The notes: generated by a model from the letters alone, not told the origin. A stretch of 64,000 nucleotides of DNA from Gammaproteobacteria bacterium (GCA_026706385.1 JAPOYV010000094.1:79161-143160); one strand, 5' to 3'. Numbered from the stretch's first letter, positions 7,257 to 16,934 are shown. Made by a program: numbers and translations.

Positions 7257-9411
7257 TCTCGCTCAGGTCCTCGACGACCTCGCCGATGATGGTCGCCTGG
7301 GGGTAGCCCCGACGCCGCAGTTCGTCGACGCATGCGTCGGCGTCGGTCGCGACGGACGCCAGCAGGCCGCCCGCGGTTTGCGGGTCGGCCAGGATCCGGA
7401 TCTCGGCCGCTCCGGGCAGGGCCCCGACGATGGTGAAGTCGCGCAGCGCCTGCTCGTTGTTGTCCTGCAGCGAACTCGTCGTACCTTCCGCGATCAGGTC
7501 CAACGCGCCGCGCAGTCTCGGCACACGGTCGAAGTGGACCCGCGCGCCGACCGTGCCCGCCGCCCGCGTCATCTCTGTGAGGTGTCCGGCGAGCCCGAAG
7601 CCGGTGACGTCCGTACAGGCGGTTGCGCCGTGCGCACGCAAGACGTCCACCGCGACCGCATTGGAGCAATCCATCGCATCGACGGCTGCGACCAAGTCCG
7701 CCGCCCGTGTCCGACCTTGCATGGCGCCCGCCAACAGGGCCCCGGTCCCAATCGGCTTGGTGAGGATCAGTGGCTCGCCGGCGCCTAAGCCGCCCTTGGT
7801 CAAGGGCTCGGCCTCGAGCGTTCCCGTGACGCTGAATGCGATGCCGAGCTCCGCGCCTTCCGCCGAGTGGCCGCCAACGAGGTCGACGCCGTGCTCGCGG
7901 AACACGGTGAGCGCTCCCGACATCATCTGGAACAGATCCTCCTCCATGAGCGCATCCGCCATCGCAGGCACCGTTGCCAGCGCCAGCGCGAACCTTGGCG
8001 TCGCACCCATGGCGAACAAGTCGTTCAGCGCGTGGTGGGCACCGATACGCCCGAACCGGTACGGGTCGTCGATCATGGCGCGGAACCCGTCGCAGCTCAC
8101 GGCGATGTCGCCGGCCACCACGCGGATCAATGCCGCGTCGTCGCCGATCCCGCGCACGGTTGCCGGCGACGTCGCCACGGCCAGTCGGTCCAGCACGCGG
8201 CGCAGGATGTCCGCGCCAAGCTTGGCGCCGCAACCGCCACAGCGCATCGGATCGGGCAGTTCCCGGGCCAGCCCTTCCGCAACCTTCAGTTTTTCTTGAG
8301 GCATCTCTGGCAAAGCATTGAATTTACGAATGAAGCGTCGGTCGATCCACTGCTTCACGCCCCACACCCAACGCCCCGATACCGCCCAGCGACCCCGGCT
8401 GGCCACAGCGTCGCCAACACCGAGTCCAATGATGGCCAGCGCATGGCGCTGGGCACGGAATCGCCGCAATGGGCGTCCGATGGCATGACGGCGCACGTTC
8501 CGAGCCAACGTCGGACCTTGGCGAACGGCATAGACGCCGGATTTCGGACGCGGCTGGCCCACCGGGCCCGCGACATCTCCCGCGGCGAAGACCTCCGGGT
8601 GCGATACCGACTGCAGTGCGTCGTTGACCGCGATGAAGCCGTGCGCATCGGTGGCAAGCCCCGCGACGGCGGGCCAAAGCGGCGCCTCGACGCCGGTTAC
8701 CCAGAGCACGTGATCCGTCGCCAGGCGACGCCCATCGGCAGCAACTACAGCGCCGCCCGAGGCGTCAGAAACCTCGAACTGGGTGAGCAACTCGATGCCA
8801 CGGTCCTTAAGGGTCCTCGTGAGACGACGACGAGCGGCCGTGGCGAACCCGGCGAGCGGTTCGGCACCTGCGTCGAGGACCGTGCAGCCAATGCCCGTGC
8901 GATGCTGGATCGCCAGCGCCAATTCGACGCCGCCGGCTCCGGCGCCGACGACCGTCAGGTGGCCGGGCCTTCCCGTGCCGTCGACCAGGTCCCGCCACAC
9001 CGGCAGGAAACGCCCGATCGGTTTGACCGGCGTGACGAAAGATGACGCGAAGTTCTCGCCGGGGACGCCACCCGTGTTGATCGCGAGCACGTCGTAGCGA
9101 AGCGGCGGTCGTTCTTCGAACGTGATCTGGCGGCGTTCCAGATCGAGGCCGGTGGCCTCGGCCGCGATGAACCGCGCGCCCGCGAAGGCCGCGAGTCGGG
9201 CGAGGTCGATGTGGATGTCATCCCACGCGTATGCGCCCGCGACCAGTCCCGGCAGCATGCCCGAGTACGGCGAATGCGGCTCTCGGGCCACGATGGTCAG
9301 CCGCACGCCCGGTTCCGGGCGCATGCCGAACCGCTTCAGGACCTGCACGTTGGCGTGCCCCCCGCCCAGAAGGACGATGTCCCGCAGTGCTGGGACGTCC
9401 ATCGCCTTCAT
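7243..9411 (-). CDS. selD: NADH dehydrogenase-like / selenide,water dikinase (SelD) fusion
   Basis: The 722-residue protein has two parts. Residues 1 to about 375 form a pyridine nucleotide-disulfide oxidoreductase with GGGHANVQV and a second dinucleotide site VVGAGAGGVELA. Residues 389-722 are SelD, beginning MRCGGCGAKLG with Cys391 at the active position that is Sec in some homologues, then GIGDDAA, VGGHSAEG and TDVTGFGLAGHL. SelD makes selenophosphate from selenide and ATP. The fused reductase may feed selenide or control redox state. ATG at 9411 overlaps the MFS stop as ATGA. The convergent 3' end overlaps metX. Confidence 0.93.
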   Translation of the reverse strand: MKAMDVPALRDIVLLGGGHANVQVLKRFGMRPEPGVRLTIVAREPHSPYSGMLPGLVAGAYAWDDIHIDLARLAAFAGARFIAAEATGLDLERRQITFEERPPLRYDVLAINTGGVPGENFASSFVTPVKPIGRFLPVWRDLVDGTGRPGHLTVVGAGAGGVELALAIQHRTGIGCTVLDAGAEPLAGFATAARRRLTRTLKDRGIELLTQFEVSDASGGAVVAADGRRLATDHVLWVTGVEAPLWPAVAGLATDAHGFIAVNDALQSVSHPEVFAAGDVAGPVGQPRPKSGVYAVRQGPTLARNVRRHAIGRPLRRFRAQRHALAIIGLGVGDAVASRGRWAVSGRWVWGVKQWIDRRFIRKFNALPEMPQEKLKVAEGLARELPDPMRCGGCGAKLGADILRRVLDRLAVATSPATVRGIGDDAALIRVVAGDIAVSCDGFRAMIDDPYRFGRIGAHHALNDLFAMGATPRFALALATVPAMADALMEEDLFQMMSGALTVFREHGVDLVGGHSAEGAELGIAFSVTGTLEAEPLTKGGLGAGEPLILTKPIGTGALLAGAMQGRTRAADLVAAVDAMDCSNAVAVDVLRAHGATACTDVTGFGLAGHLTEMTRAAGTVGARVHFDRVPRLRGALDLIAEGTTSSLQDNNEQALRDFTIVGALPGAAEIRILADPQTAGGLLASVATDADACVDELRRRGYPQATIIGEVVEDLSEIRRS

Positions 9412-10616
9412 GGCCGATCCGTTCGCGACGGACGCACCCAAGCGAGCACGCCAAGCGCCAGCGCGATCATCGGTAGGGACGTCGCGAGCACGACATTCCA
9501 ACCGAAGACCTGCATGACGGTGCCGGCCGAAAGCGACCCAAGCGCGGAGACGGTGAACACCGTGAAGTCGTTGGCCGCCTGGGCACGGAAACGCTCAGCC
9601 GCCCCGTGCGCACTGCCGAGCACCGTCGTGCCGCCGACGTAGAGGAAGTTCCAGCCGACACCAAGGGCCACCATCGAGACCCCGTAGTGCATCACCTCGC
9701 GCCCGGCGAAGCCGATGATCACCATGGCCAGCAGCACCGCGGCCCCGGCCAACATCACACGTTGACCCCCGAACCGCGCGATCAGCGGCCCGGACACCAG
9801 CGACGGCGCATACATCGCCAGCACGTGGGCCTGGATGACCGCCGCCGTGTGGGACAGCGAGTAGCCGTCGACGACGTGCATGGCTAGCGGTGTGGCCGTC
9901 ATGACGAAAGACATCACGCCGTGGCCGACCGCCGCCCCTACGACGGCGACCACGAACGCCGGCTGGCGGGCAATCAGGGACAGCGGCCGCAAGCCGTCGG
10001 CGTCGGGCGTCGGCTCCGCAGTGCGGGGCGCGGGAGTGGAACGCAGGCCGAGCAGCAGCACCGCCGCCACGAGGTAGCAGCCGACGACGGCGACGAATGT
10101 CCCGGCAAAGCGCGCGCCGGTAATCCAGTCTTCGCCGCGAGCCGCCAACTCGGGGCCTGCCACGGCACCGATCATCGACCCGGCGAGCGTGATGGAGATC
10201 GCGTACCCCGCCGCGCGCGGACTGACGCTCTCGGCGGCGGCGAACCGGTACTGCTGGGAGAACGCATTGGCCACGCCGACGAGCATCGCGCCCGCGCAGA
10301 ACACGGCGAAGCTCGCCTCCAGGACACCAACCACTGCCACGCCCGCGCCGAACGCGCCGAGCACCGCGCCGAGGGCGAAACCGTTGGCCCGGCCGATGCG
10401 GGACATCGTCCAGGCCGCGAAAACGGTCGCCGCGGCGGTACCGACCACCTGCAGCGAAATGGGCAGCGTCGAGAGGGTCGCGGTGGGCGCGAGGTCGCGC
10501 CCGACGATTCCTCCGAGCGTGACCAGGGCGACCGTCCCGGTGACCGCGGTCGCCTGCGCCAACACCAGGATCACGAGGTTCCGATTGAGCAACTCGGAAC
10601 TCACGGCATCGTTCAC
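9408..10616 (-). CDS. Major facilitator superfamily transporter
   Basis: The 402-residue protein has about twelve hydrophobic segments in the MFS two-bundle arrangement, with a central charged linker (near residue 195-215, TPAPRTAEPTPDADGLRP) and a loop 2-3 motif reading SRIGRANGFALGA near residue 75. The direction of transport and the substrate are unknown. It is translationally coupled to the downstream SelD fusion by an ATGA overlap, so a role in selenium or sulfur compound transport is possible but only inferred from position. Confidence 0.85.
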   Translation of the reverse strand: MNDAVSSELLNRNLVILVLAQATAVTGTVALVTLGGIVGRDLAPTATLSTLPISLQVVGTAAATVFAAWTMSRIGRANGFALGAVLGAFGAGVAVVGVLEASFAVFCAGAMLVGVANAFSQQYRFAAAESVSPRAAGYAISITLAGSMIGAVAGPELAARGEDWITGARFAGTFVAVVGCYLVAAVLLLGLRSTPAPRTAEPTPDADGLRPLSLIARQPAFVVAVVGAAVGHGVMSFVMTATPLAMHVVDGYSLSHTAAVIQAHVLAMYAPSLVSGPLIARFGGQRVMLAGAAVLLAMVIIGFAGREVMHYGVSMVALGVGWNFLYVGGTTVLGSAHGAAERFRAQAANDFTVFTVSALGSLSAGTVMQVFGWNVVLATSLPMIALALGVLAWVRPSRTDRP

Positions 10617-10664
10617 CCGGGGATACGCTCGGCTGTTCTATGTGACCGCGGCTCGGCTTCGCCG

Positions 10665-11921
10665 TCAGGACCCATTTCTCTGGCCGTCAGGCGGCGGTGC
10701 CTCTTGCGGAGGCCGCTGCACCGCTAGGAAGTCCAGGTTCACCCCGTTGGCATTGACGCTACGTTGCCCGAGGTCACGGGCCCGCTGCACCACGTCGCGG
10801 CCGAACCGCTCGATCAGCCGGTCGATGGTGCGGTCGAGTTCGTGCCTGGCGTGGTCCTCGAACAGATCGAGTTGCCGCGGTGCCTTCCGCCAGGACAGGT
10901 CGAAGGCCGCCATGCCCACCAGTCGGAACGGGCCCGCATGGTCGAACTCGTCGAGCAGCCCTTTCGCGATGGCCAGGTATTCGCTGCCGAGGTCCGACGG
11001 CGTCGTCAGCAGCCGCTGACGGGTCAGCATCTCGAACCGGCTCGTCTTCAGGCGTACGCGAATGCCGCGCGCCAGGTAGCCCTTCGCCCTCACCCGCCGC
11101 GCGATCCGCTCGGCTGCCCGGCGCAAGTGCCGCTCGATCTCCGCGCGGTCGCTGATGTCCTCGCCGAGTGTCCGGTCTGAGCCGATGCTCTTTGCGGCGC
11201 GCGAGCCCCGGACGCGACGGGGATCGCGGGCGTGGGCGAGTTCGTAGAAATGCGCGCCCGCTGCACCGAGGTGCTCGACCAGGAAGCCGGCATCGGCGCG
11301 GGCGACGTCGCCGATGGTGGCGAGGCCAAGTTCGAGCAGGCGCGGCACCATCTTCTGCCCCGCGCCCCAAAGGCGCGAGACCGGCAACGGCGCGAGCCAG
11401 TCGACCGCGCCCTTGGGCGGAACGATGGTCAGGCCGTCCGGCTTGTCGTGGGCGCTCGCCACCTTGGCAACGTACTTCGTGCTCGCCACGCCGACCGAGA
11501 CGTTGAGGCCGGTCGCGTTGCGAACCCGGTCCTTGATCTCGCGCCCGATGGCGAGCGGCGGACCGAAGAGACGCTCCGCTCCGGACATGTCGAGGAACGC
11601 CTCGTCCAACGAGATGGCTTCCACATGCGGAGAGAAGTCGGCGAAGATGTCCATGATCTGGCCGGACAAGGCCTCGTAGCGTTCGAAGCGCGGCGGCACC
11701 ATGACGGCGTGCGGGCAGCGACGCCGGGCCACGGCCACCGGCATGGCACTGCCGACGCCATAGGGCCGGGCCTCGTAGCTCGCCGTCAACACCACGCCCC
11801 GATTGCTGTTCGGCCCGACGAGGATCGGCTTGCCGCGCAACTCGGGGTTGTCCAACTGCTCCACGGCCGCATAGAAGGCGTCCATGTCGGCGTGAACCAC
11901 GATGCGCGGCCAGTCACCCAT
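10665..11921 (-). CDS. dinB: DNA polymerase IV (Y-family)
   Basis: The 418-residue protein is a Y-family translesion polymerase. VHADMDAFYAAVEQ at the N-terminus and SLDEAFLDMSG near residue 105 carry the catalytic carboxylates, and a QLDLF motif near residue 365 is a classical beta-clamp binding peptide. ATG at 11921 starts directly before the palm domain; an open frame extending further upstream covers the divergent neighbour. No CTGT-N8-ACAG LexA box is visible in the 43-base region upstream, so SOS control is not evident here. Confidence 0.94.
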   Translation of the reverse strand: MGDWPRIVVHADMDAFYAAVEQLDNPELRGKPILVGPNSNRGVVLTASYEARPYGVGSAMPVAVARRRCPHAVMVPPRFERYEALSGQIMDIFADFSPHVEAISLDEAFLDMSGAERLFGPPLAIGREIKDRVRNATGLNVSVGVASTKYVAKVASAHDKPDGLTIVPPKGAVDWLAPLPVSRLWGAGQKMVPRLLELGLATIGDVARADAGFLVEHLGAAGAHFYELAHARDPRRVRGSRAAKSIGSDRTLGEDISDRAEIERHLRRAAERIARRVRAKGYLARGIRVRLKTSRFEMLTRQRLLTTPSDLGSEYLAIAKGLLDEFDHAGPFRLVGMAAFDLSWRKAPRQLDLFEDHARHELDRTIDRLIERFGRDVVQRARDLGQRSVNANGVNLDFLAVQRPPQEAPPPDGQRNGS

Positions 11922-11964
11922 GACGCCGCTATAGTAGCTCGAACACCTGTCCACGGAGGCTGCG

Positions 11965-12684
11965 ATGGCGCACAGGAGCCTGCTCGCCGGTACCCTGATC
12001 TGCCTGGCGATTCCTGCCGCAACGCAGGACAGCCCGTCCCCTGCGACCGCGATGAGCGAGGAAGCCTTGCTAGAAACGGCGCCGAAGAGCCTTCGGGCCG
12101 CCAACTACATCCTGTCCAAGACCTTCGACCGTGGCACCAAGGACATGGACGCCTACACGTACCTCGCCAAGCTCTTGCTGCAGCACACTCTGAACCTCGC
12201 GGAACAGCACCCGGCACAGGCACGCGACTACAAGCGCGCCGCGTTGCCCATCACCTACAACCTAGCCGCCAACACATGGCCCGGATGGGGCGACGGGCAG
12301 GTCGTTGTCCGCGACCACCATCGTCGCCTTGGCCTGGAAGCGGCCCGACTCGACGTGCGTCTCGCCGCCGAGGCGGCTCCCACGGCGCAACGTCGCTTCA
12401 ACAGTCAGTGGATCCTCGGCGCGCATCTGATCGCCGACCGCGCCTACGCCGACGCCGTGGCCGCCTTCGACACGGGCCGGGCGCTCGCCGTCGAAGCCGA
12501 CCTCGAGCTAAGCGCCACCGTGGCCCAGGGCTGGATCCACCTTGCTAACACTTTGGCCGGAGGGGACGAGACACAAGCCCTCGCCGTCATCGAGGCTAAG
12601 CTGATCGAGCAAGGCGGCGATGGCCCCTTCTTCGCCGCGCAATACGCCGCTGCCTACGCGGTATTCGGCGGTTCGTCACCGTAA
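11965..12684 (+). CDS. Exported alpha-helical protein of unknown function
   Basis: The 239-residue protein begins with a signal peptide (MAHRSLLAGTLICLAIPAATQ) and is otherwise mainly alpha-helical. Repeated Ala-rich helical hairpins near residues 150-220 look like weak tetratricopeptide-type repeats, but no family can be named. A purine-rich GGAGG lies about 6 bases before the ATG at 11965. It is divergent from dinB and its end faces the methyltransferase gene 33 bases away. A periplasmic location is inferred from the signal peptide. Confidence 0.7.
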   Translation: MAHRSLLAGTLICLAIPAATQDSPSPATAMSEEALLETAPKSLRAANYILSKTFDRGTKDMDAYTYLAKLLLQHTLNLAEQHPAQARDYKRAALPITYNLAANTWPGWGDGQVVVRDHHRRLGLEAARLDVRLAAEAAPTAQRRFNSQWILGAHLIADRAYADAVAAFDTGRALAVEADLELSATVAQGWIHLANTLAGGDETQALAVIEAKLIEQGGDGPFFAAQYAAAYAVFGGSSP

Positions 12685-12717
12685 GAGCGTTGCGGACGTC
12701 CTCGCGCCGCCTCCGTC

Positions 12718-13377
12718 TCAGTCGCCGCTACGCGTGCCGGTGACGATCCACAGCGGGTCCGCTTGGGGTGGCGAGCGGTCGACGAAGTTGACGTCGACGT
12801 AACCCGCGGCATGCAGGTAGACGCCGACGACCCGCACGCGTTCCTGCGGCGGCAAGGCGCGGAACGCGAGGATCGCCTTGGTCGGAAAACAGCGGTGCGA
12901 CATCGCAATGGCAACCCGGCCGCCCGGTTCTAGCACGCGGGCGAGATCCGTGAACACCTCGACCGGCCGCGTCAGATACTGGATCGACACAGCGATCACC
13001 GCCCGGTCGAACGACCGATCCGGGAACGGCAGTCGCGGTTCGACATTCAGATCGTGGACAATGCGCTCATCCAGGCGAGGGTTGGCCGCCAACTCCTCGG
13101 CGTTCATGCCGAGGCCCGCCACCTGTCGATAGGCGGTGTCCGGGAGATGCGAAACCCATGAGGACATGAGGTCGAGGACGCGCATCCCGGCGGGCAGGAA
13201 CTCGGCGTAGAACGCCGTCAGCGCCGCGATGGTTGCGTCGTCGATGTGCGTTACGAGGCGCGGGAACTGGTAGAACTGGGAATCGGGCGACTCGTCCACG
13301 CGCTCGAAGAACTGGTCCGGGAACGCGGTCGTGCCGTCGCTACCGGAGTCGCCCTGATGCGTAGAGGAACCGGACAC
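12718..13377 (-). CDS. SAM-dependent methyltransferase, class I-like
   Basis: The 219-residue protein has a Rossmann methyltransferase arrangement: motif I-like VLDLMSSWVSH near residue 60, an acidic second strand (HDLNVEPRLPFPDRSFDRAV) and the post-motif segment LARVLEPGGRVAIAMSHRCF. It probably methylates a small molecule or quinone; the target is unknown. GTG at 13377 is preferred because the open frame further upstream overlaps the divergent MATE gene. The two starts are then only one base apart back to back, so one of the pair may start further in. Confidence 0.75.
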   Translation of the reverse strand: MSGSSTHQGDSGSDGTTAFPDQFFERVDESPDSQFYQFPRLVTHIDDATIAALTAFYAEFLPAGMRVLDLMSSWVSHLPDTAYRQVAGLGMNAEELAANPRLDERIVHDLNVEPRLPFPDRSFDRAVIAVSIQYLTRPVEVFTDLARVLEPGGRVAIAMSHRCFPTKAILAFRALPPQERVRVVGVYLHAAGYVDVNFVDRSPPQADPLWIVTGTRSGD

Positions 13378-13378
13378 G

Positions 13379-14812
13379 TTGTCACCCAAACCGCTTCTAC
13401 GGCGCGCCGTCGGCATCGCGCAGGATGGGCCGGACGGCGCGAAGCAAGTCTCGCCCAGATCGTTGGCCGAGGCCAAGGCGTTGTTTCGTCTCGGCACGCC
13501 CATGGCCGCGACCCAGTTCTTCATCATGGCCATGGGCTTCCTCGACACCGCCATGGCCGGCCACTACGACTCCACGCACCTCGCGGGCGTGGCCTTGGGG
13601 AGCAACGTCCTGTGGCCAGTGTTCATGCTCTTGACGGGTTGCACGATGTCCGTCACGCCGATCGTCGCACAGCTCGTTGGCGGCGGGCGGACCCGACGTG
13701 TGGGGCTCGTTCTGCGCCAAGGCCTGCTGGTCGGAATCGTGGCGAGCGTGCTGGCCATCCTCATCGTGGTCAATGCCCAGCCGGTGTTCGACCTGTTCAA
13801 CGTCGACGCCGCGGCTGCGGACATCGGCGAGCGCTACCTCAACGCGGCCGCATTCGGGATGCCAGCCGTGATGTGCTACATCGTGCTGCGCTACGGATCC
13901 GAGGGTCTCGGCCACACCGTCGGGCCGATGGTCATCGCCGGGATCGTGCTCGTTCTCAACGCGATCCTCAACTACGCCTTCATCTACGGACGGCTTGGTG
14001 CCCCGGAGCTCGGTGGCGAAGGGTGCGGCTGGGCCACGGCCATCGTCATGTGGTTCGAACTTCTGGCCATGATCGTCTTGGCGCGGTTCCGCTACTTCCG
14101 GATCACGGGCCTGTGGCGGCGCGTCGAGTGGCCCGATTTTCGGGAGATCAAGCAGATCCTGAAGATCGGCATTCCCATTGGCCTGTCGTCGTTCGTCGGC
14201 ATGGCACTGTTTGCCATCGTCGGCTTCTTCGTCGGCAGTCTCGGCGTCATTCCGCTGGCGGCGCACAGCATCGCCGGGCACCTCAGTTGGGCGACCATCG
14301 TCATTCCCATGTCCCTCGGTTCGGCAGCAGGCATTCGCATCGGCTTCTACGTCGGGGCGGGCGAATTTTCGCGCGCCGCGCGTGTGGCACGTGTGGCCGT
14401 GGCGATTTCGCTGATCTACGCGGTCACCGTCAGCGTCGCCCTCGTACTCCTGCGGCACTACGCCGCAGGTGTCTACAGCAACGATGCCGACGTGGTTGGA
14501 CTCGCCAGCTCGCTGATCCTGGTGATCGCCATCTACCAAGTGTTCGACGACACCCAGGCGACGATGGCCGGAGCGTTGCGCGGCTACAAGGACACGCGCG
14601 CGCCGATGGTGTACTCGCTGGTCGGCTATTGGTTGTTTGCGCTCCCGCTTGGGGCCGTGCTCGGATTCGGTTGGCAGGGCATCCCTAATCTCGGCGTCTT
14701 CGGCTTCTGGGTCGCGTTGTCCCTAGGGATCGCCGCCATCGCCGTCGCGATGGCCGTTCGGCTCTTTCGGACAGGCCGGGACCCCGCGCGGATCCTCAGG
14801 CTCGCGTCATAG
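13379..14812 (+). CDS. MATE family multidrug/toxin exporter
   Basis: The protein of about 477 residues has roughly twelve transmembrane helices in two related halves. QFFIMAMGFLDTAMAGHYDSTHLAGVALG is the typical MATE helix 1-2 region, and the second half repeats this layout. MATE proteins export cationic drugs or metabolites in exchange for Na+ or H+. The start is uncertain: TTG at 13379 is taken here, and another TTG at 13463 lies just before the first helix. It diverges from the methyltransferase gene. Confidence 0.88.
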   Translation: MSPKPLLRRAVGIAQDGPDGAKQVSPRSLAEAKALFRLGTPMAATQFFIMAMGFLDTAMAGHYDSTHLAGVALGSNVLWPVFMLLTGCTMSVTPIVAQLVGGGRTRRVGLVLRQGLLVGIVASVLAILIVVNAQPVFDLFNVDAAAADIGERYLNAAAFGMPAVMCYIVLRYGSEGLGHTVGPMVIAGIVLVLNAILNYAFIYGRLGAPELGGEGCGWATAIVMWFELLAMIVLARFRYFRITGLWRRVEWPDFREIKQILKIGIPIGLSSFVGMALFAIVGFFVGSLGVIPLAAHSIAGHLSWATIVIPMSLGSAAGIRIGFYVGAGEFSRAARVARVAVAISLIYAVTVSVALVLLRHYAAGVYSNDADVVGLASSLILVIAIYQVFDDTQATMAGALRGYKDTRAPMVYSLVGYWLFALPLGAVLGFGWQGIPNLGVFGFWVALSLGIAAIAVAMAVRLFRTGRDPARILRLAS

Positions 14813-14827
14813 GGAACCCAGTAACAA

Positions 14828-15217
14828 TCACCCCTGCGGTTCCCGACCGCCCGCCGCTCGCAAGCGCAGTCCAACAGCCAACATCGCAGCCACCAGCAAG
14901 GCGTCCACGAATAGCCATGTGGAGAGGTTCACCGCTCCGCCTGTCAGCTTCCTGAACCACGCGTCGAACCACACCACGGCCACGAACGCGACGCCGACAA
15001 ACTCGAACCTCGCGTGCGAATCTCCCACGCCGGCGAGGACTAGTCGACGAGTGCTAGCCGTTAGCGCCAGCAGCATCGCCAAAGCGATCGGCCAATCCAG
15101 GTATCCCCAGATCGCGTCCGCGCTGCCGAGATAGAACGAGTCGAATACCATTTGGAGGGCCACCAGGGCGGCCACGGCGAGCAAGTAGATGCTGATGATC
15201 GGTCGAAGAGACCCCAT
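14828..15217 (-). CDS. Small membrane protein of unknown function
   Basis: The 129-residue protein has about four hydrophobic helices (IISIYLLAVAALVALQMV; YLDWPIALAMLLALTA; FVGVAFVAVVWFDAWF; WLFVDALLVAAMLAVGL) and no recognised domain. ATG at 15217 was chosen because a GGAGAG ribosome binding site lies 6 bases upstream; a longer frame to 15247 has no such site. It lies convergent to the MATE gene and downstream of the ferredoxin gene on the same strand. Confidence 0.65.
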   Translation of the reverse strand: MGSLRPIISIYLLAVAALVALQMVFDSFYLGSADAIWGYLDWPIALAMLLALTASTRRLVLAGVGDSHARFEFVGVAFVAVVWFDAWFRKLTGGAVNLSTWLFVDALLVAAMLAVGLRLRAAGGREPQG

Positions 15218-15280
15218 GACGCTCTCCTGCCCAAGGCGGGTCTCCACCGTACACGAATTCTGCGTGCGAGGCGCTCGGCG

Positions 15281-15598
15281 TTACGGACGAACCGGCACGT
15301 GAACCACTAGGCCGTCGAGTTCCTCGCGCACGACGATCTGGCAGGTCAAGCGGCTCGTCGTTCTCCGCTCCGGAACGAACTCCAGGATGTCTCGCTCATC
15401 GCCTACGGGGGCGCCAACCCGGGCGAACCATTCACTTGCGACAATGCCATGGCAGGTCGAGCACGTGCACCCGCCCCCGCACTGCGCGTGGATCCCTGCG
15501 ACGCCGTTGTCCACGGCGCAATCCATCACCGTCGTGCCTACGGGTGTCGCGTGCCGTTCGCGGCGACCGTCGCTGTGTACGAACACGATCGTAGGCAC
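15281..15598 (-). CDS. 2Fe-2S ferredoxin, adrenodoxin type
   Basis: The 105-residue protein has the vertebrate-type/adrenodoxin ligand pattern, with Cys40, Cys46, Cys49 and Cys86 spaced C-x5-C-x2-C-x36-C. An extra Cys44 sits in CGGGCTCSTCH. Such ferredoxins pass single electrons to cytochromes P450, Rieske oxygenases or Fe-S assembly proteins. No partner reductase or oxygenase is adjacent, so the partner is unknown. It is divergent from coaE. Confidence 0.92.
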   Translation of the reverse strand: MPTIVFVHSDGRRERHATPVGTTVMDCAVDNGVAGIHAQCGGGCTCSTCHGIVASEWFARVGAPVGDERDILEFVPERRTTSRLTCQIVVREELDGLVVHVPVRP

Positions 15599-15651
15599 GC
15601 CAAACCCAGACGCTTCGGCTCAAAGCGCGCCAATGTAGGCAATGGCACCGT

Positions 15652-16311
15652 GTGGCGCAAATGGCTAATATCGCCTGTTTGCGCGACCGCGTACTTGCAG
15701 GCAGCACGTTGATCGTCATCGGCCTCACGGGGGGCATCGCATCCGGGAAATCCACCGCCGCACGCTACCTGGGCGAGCGTGGCGCCACGGTGATCGACGC
15801 CGACAAGCTCGGGCACCGCGCCTACGACCCCGGCACGCCGGGCTTCGACAAGGTGGTCGCCGCCTTCGGCGACGGGGTGGTAAGCGATGGCCAGATCGAC
15901 CGCCGCGCACTTGGCGGCAAGGTGTTCGGCGATCCTAAGCAACTCAAACGCCTGACCGACATCGTCTGGCCGGAGATTCTCGACCTCGCGAAGGCCGACA
16001 TCGACGCGGCCAAGGCGCGTGGCGAGAGCATCGTCGTCCTGGAAGCCGCCGTGCTTCTCGAAGCGGGTTGGGAGGACGAGGTGGACGAAGTCTGGGTCGT
16101 CGCCGTCGACCCCGAGGTCGCCGTGGAACGTGCAAGCGCTCGAGATGGCGTGGACGCGGCGGCCGTCCAAGCGCGCATCGACGCGCAGCTATCCAATGCC
16201 GAGCGGATGGCCAAGGCCGACACCGTCATCGACAACTCCGGTACCGAGGCGACGTTGCTCGGGGCACTCGACCGCGAGTGGCAAAGGCTCAAGACCGAGG
16301 AGGCCACGTGA
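15652..16311 (+). CDS. coaE: Dephospho-CoA kinase
   Basis: The 219-residue P-loop kinase has Walker A GGIASGKST and the family segment VIDADKLGHRAYDPGTPG, followed by WPEILD and VLEAAVLLEAGWEDEVDEVWVV. It phosphorylates the ribose 3'-hydroxyl of dephospho-CoA in the last step of coenzyme A synthesis. GTG at 15652 or ATG at 15661 are both possible; the true core begins at IVIGLTGG, so up to about 20 residues are extra. The stop overlaps the PHP gene start as GTGA. Confidence 0.93.
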   Translation: MAQMANIACLRDRVLAGSTLIVIGLTGGIASGKSTAARYLGERGATVIDADKLGHRAYDPGTPGFDKVVAAFGDGVVSDGQIDRRALGGKVFGDPKQLKRLTDIVWPEILDLAKADIDAAKARGESIVVLEAAVLLEAGWEDEVDEVWVVAVDPEVAVERASARDGVDAAAVQARIDAQLSNAERMAKADTVIDNSGTEATLLGALDREWQRLKTEEAT

Positions 16312-16934
16312 TCCTGGATCTGCACACGCACTCCATCAAGTCCGACGACGGGCGGGCGAAGGTGCGCAACTACTGCCAGTGGGTTCGCACGCGCAATATC
16401 CCCATCGACGGCTTCGTGCTTACCGAACATCGGCAATTCGACTTCGAATCGGACTACAGCGGACTCGCGAGCGACTTCGACCTGGTGATCCTGAAGGGTG
16501 CGGAGGTCGAGACCGAATACGGACATGTGCTGGTCTACGGCGTCACCGAACCGCTCTACGAGACCTTCGATTTCGGGAGCATCGGTCTGCCGCTGGAGGA
16601 GGTCATCGAACACTGCAACGCGCACGACGCCGTCGCCGCGCCATGCCACCCCGGGCGACCGCGCGTGGGCATGTCCGCGCACCTCGCCGAACACGGCGTC
16701 CCCAAGGGCGTGAGGATCGTGGAGATCTACAACGGTGGCAGCCGCGGCGAAGAGGACGCGGTGGCCGCGGCAATGGCCGACGAACTCGGCTACATCGGCA
16801 TCGGCGGCAGCGACTCGCATATCGTGAGCCACATCGGGCGCTGCGCCACCGAGTTCCCGGAGCCCGTCACCACCGAGGCGGAACTCGTGGCGGCGTTGAA
16901 GTCCGAACGGTTCCGCGCGATCACGACGCGATAA
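16308..16934 (+). CDS. PHP domain metal-dependent phosphoesterase
   Basis: The 208-residue protein has the metal ligand motifs of the PHP family: DLHTHS at the N-terminus, a TEH near residue 40, APCHPGRP near 119 and GSDSH near 168. Stand-alone PHP proteins hydrolyse phosphoesters, often 3',5'-nucleotide phosphates. GTG at 16308 is supported by a GAGGAGG ribosome binding site a few bases upstream and by the 4-base overlap with coaE. The link with CoA synthesis is positional only. Confidence 0.87.
   Translation: MILDLHTHSIKSDDGRAKVRNYCQWVRTRNIPIDGFVLTEHRQFDFESDYSGLASDFDLVILKGAEVETEYGHVLVYGVTEPLYETFDFGSIGLPLEEVIEHCNAHDAVAAPCHPGRPRVGMSAHLAEHGVPKGVRIVEIYNGGSRGEEDAVAAAMADELGYIGIGGSDSHIVSHIGRCATEFPEPVTTEAELVAALKSERFRAITTR

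Noticed and set aside
11922..11964. Possible SOS box before dinB
   Set aside because: No CTGT-N8-ACAG or close variant is present between the divergent starts.
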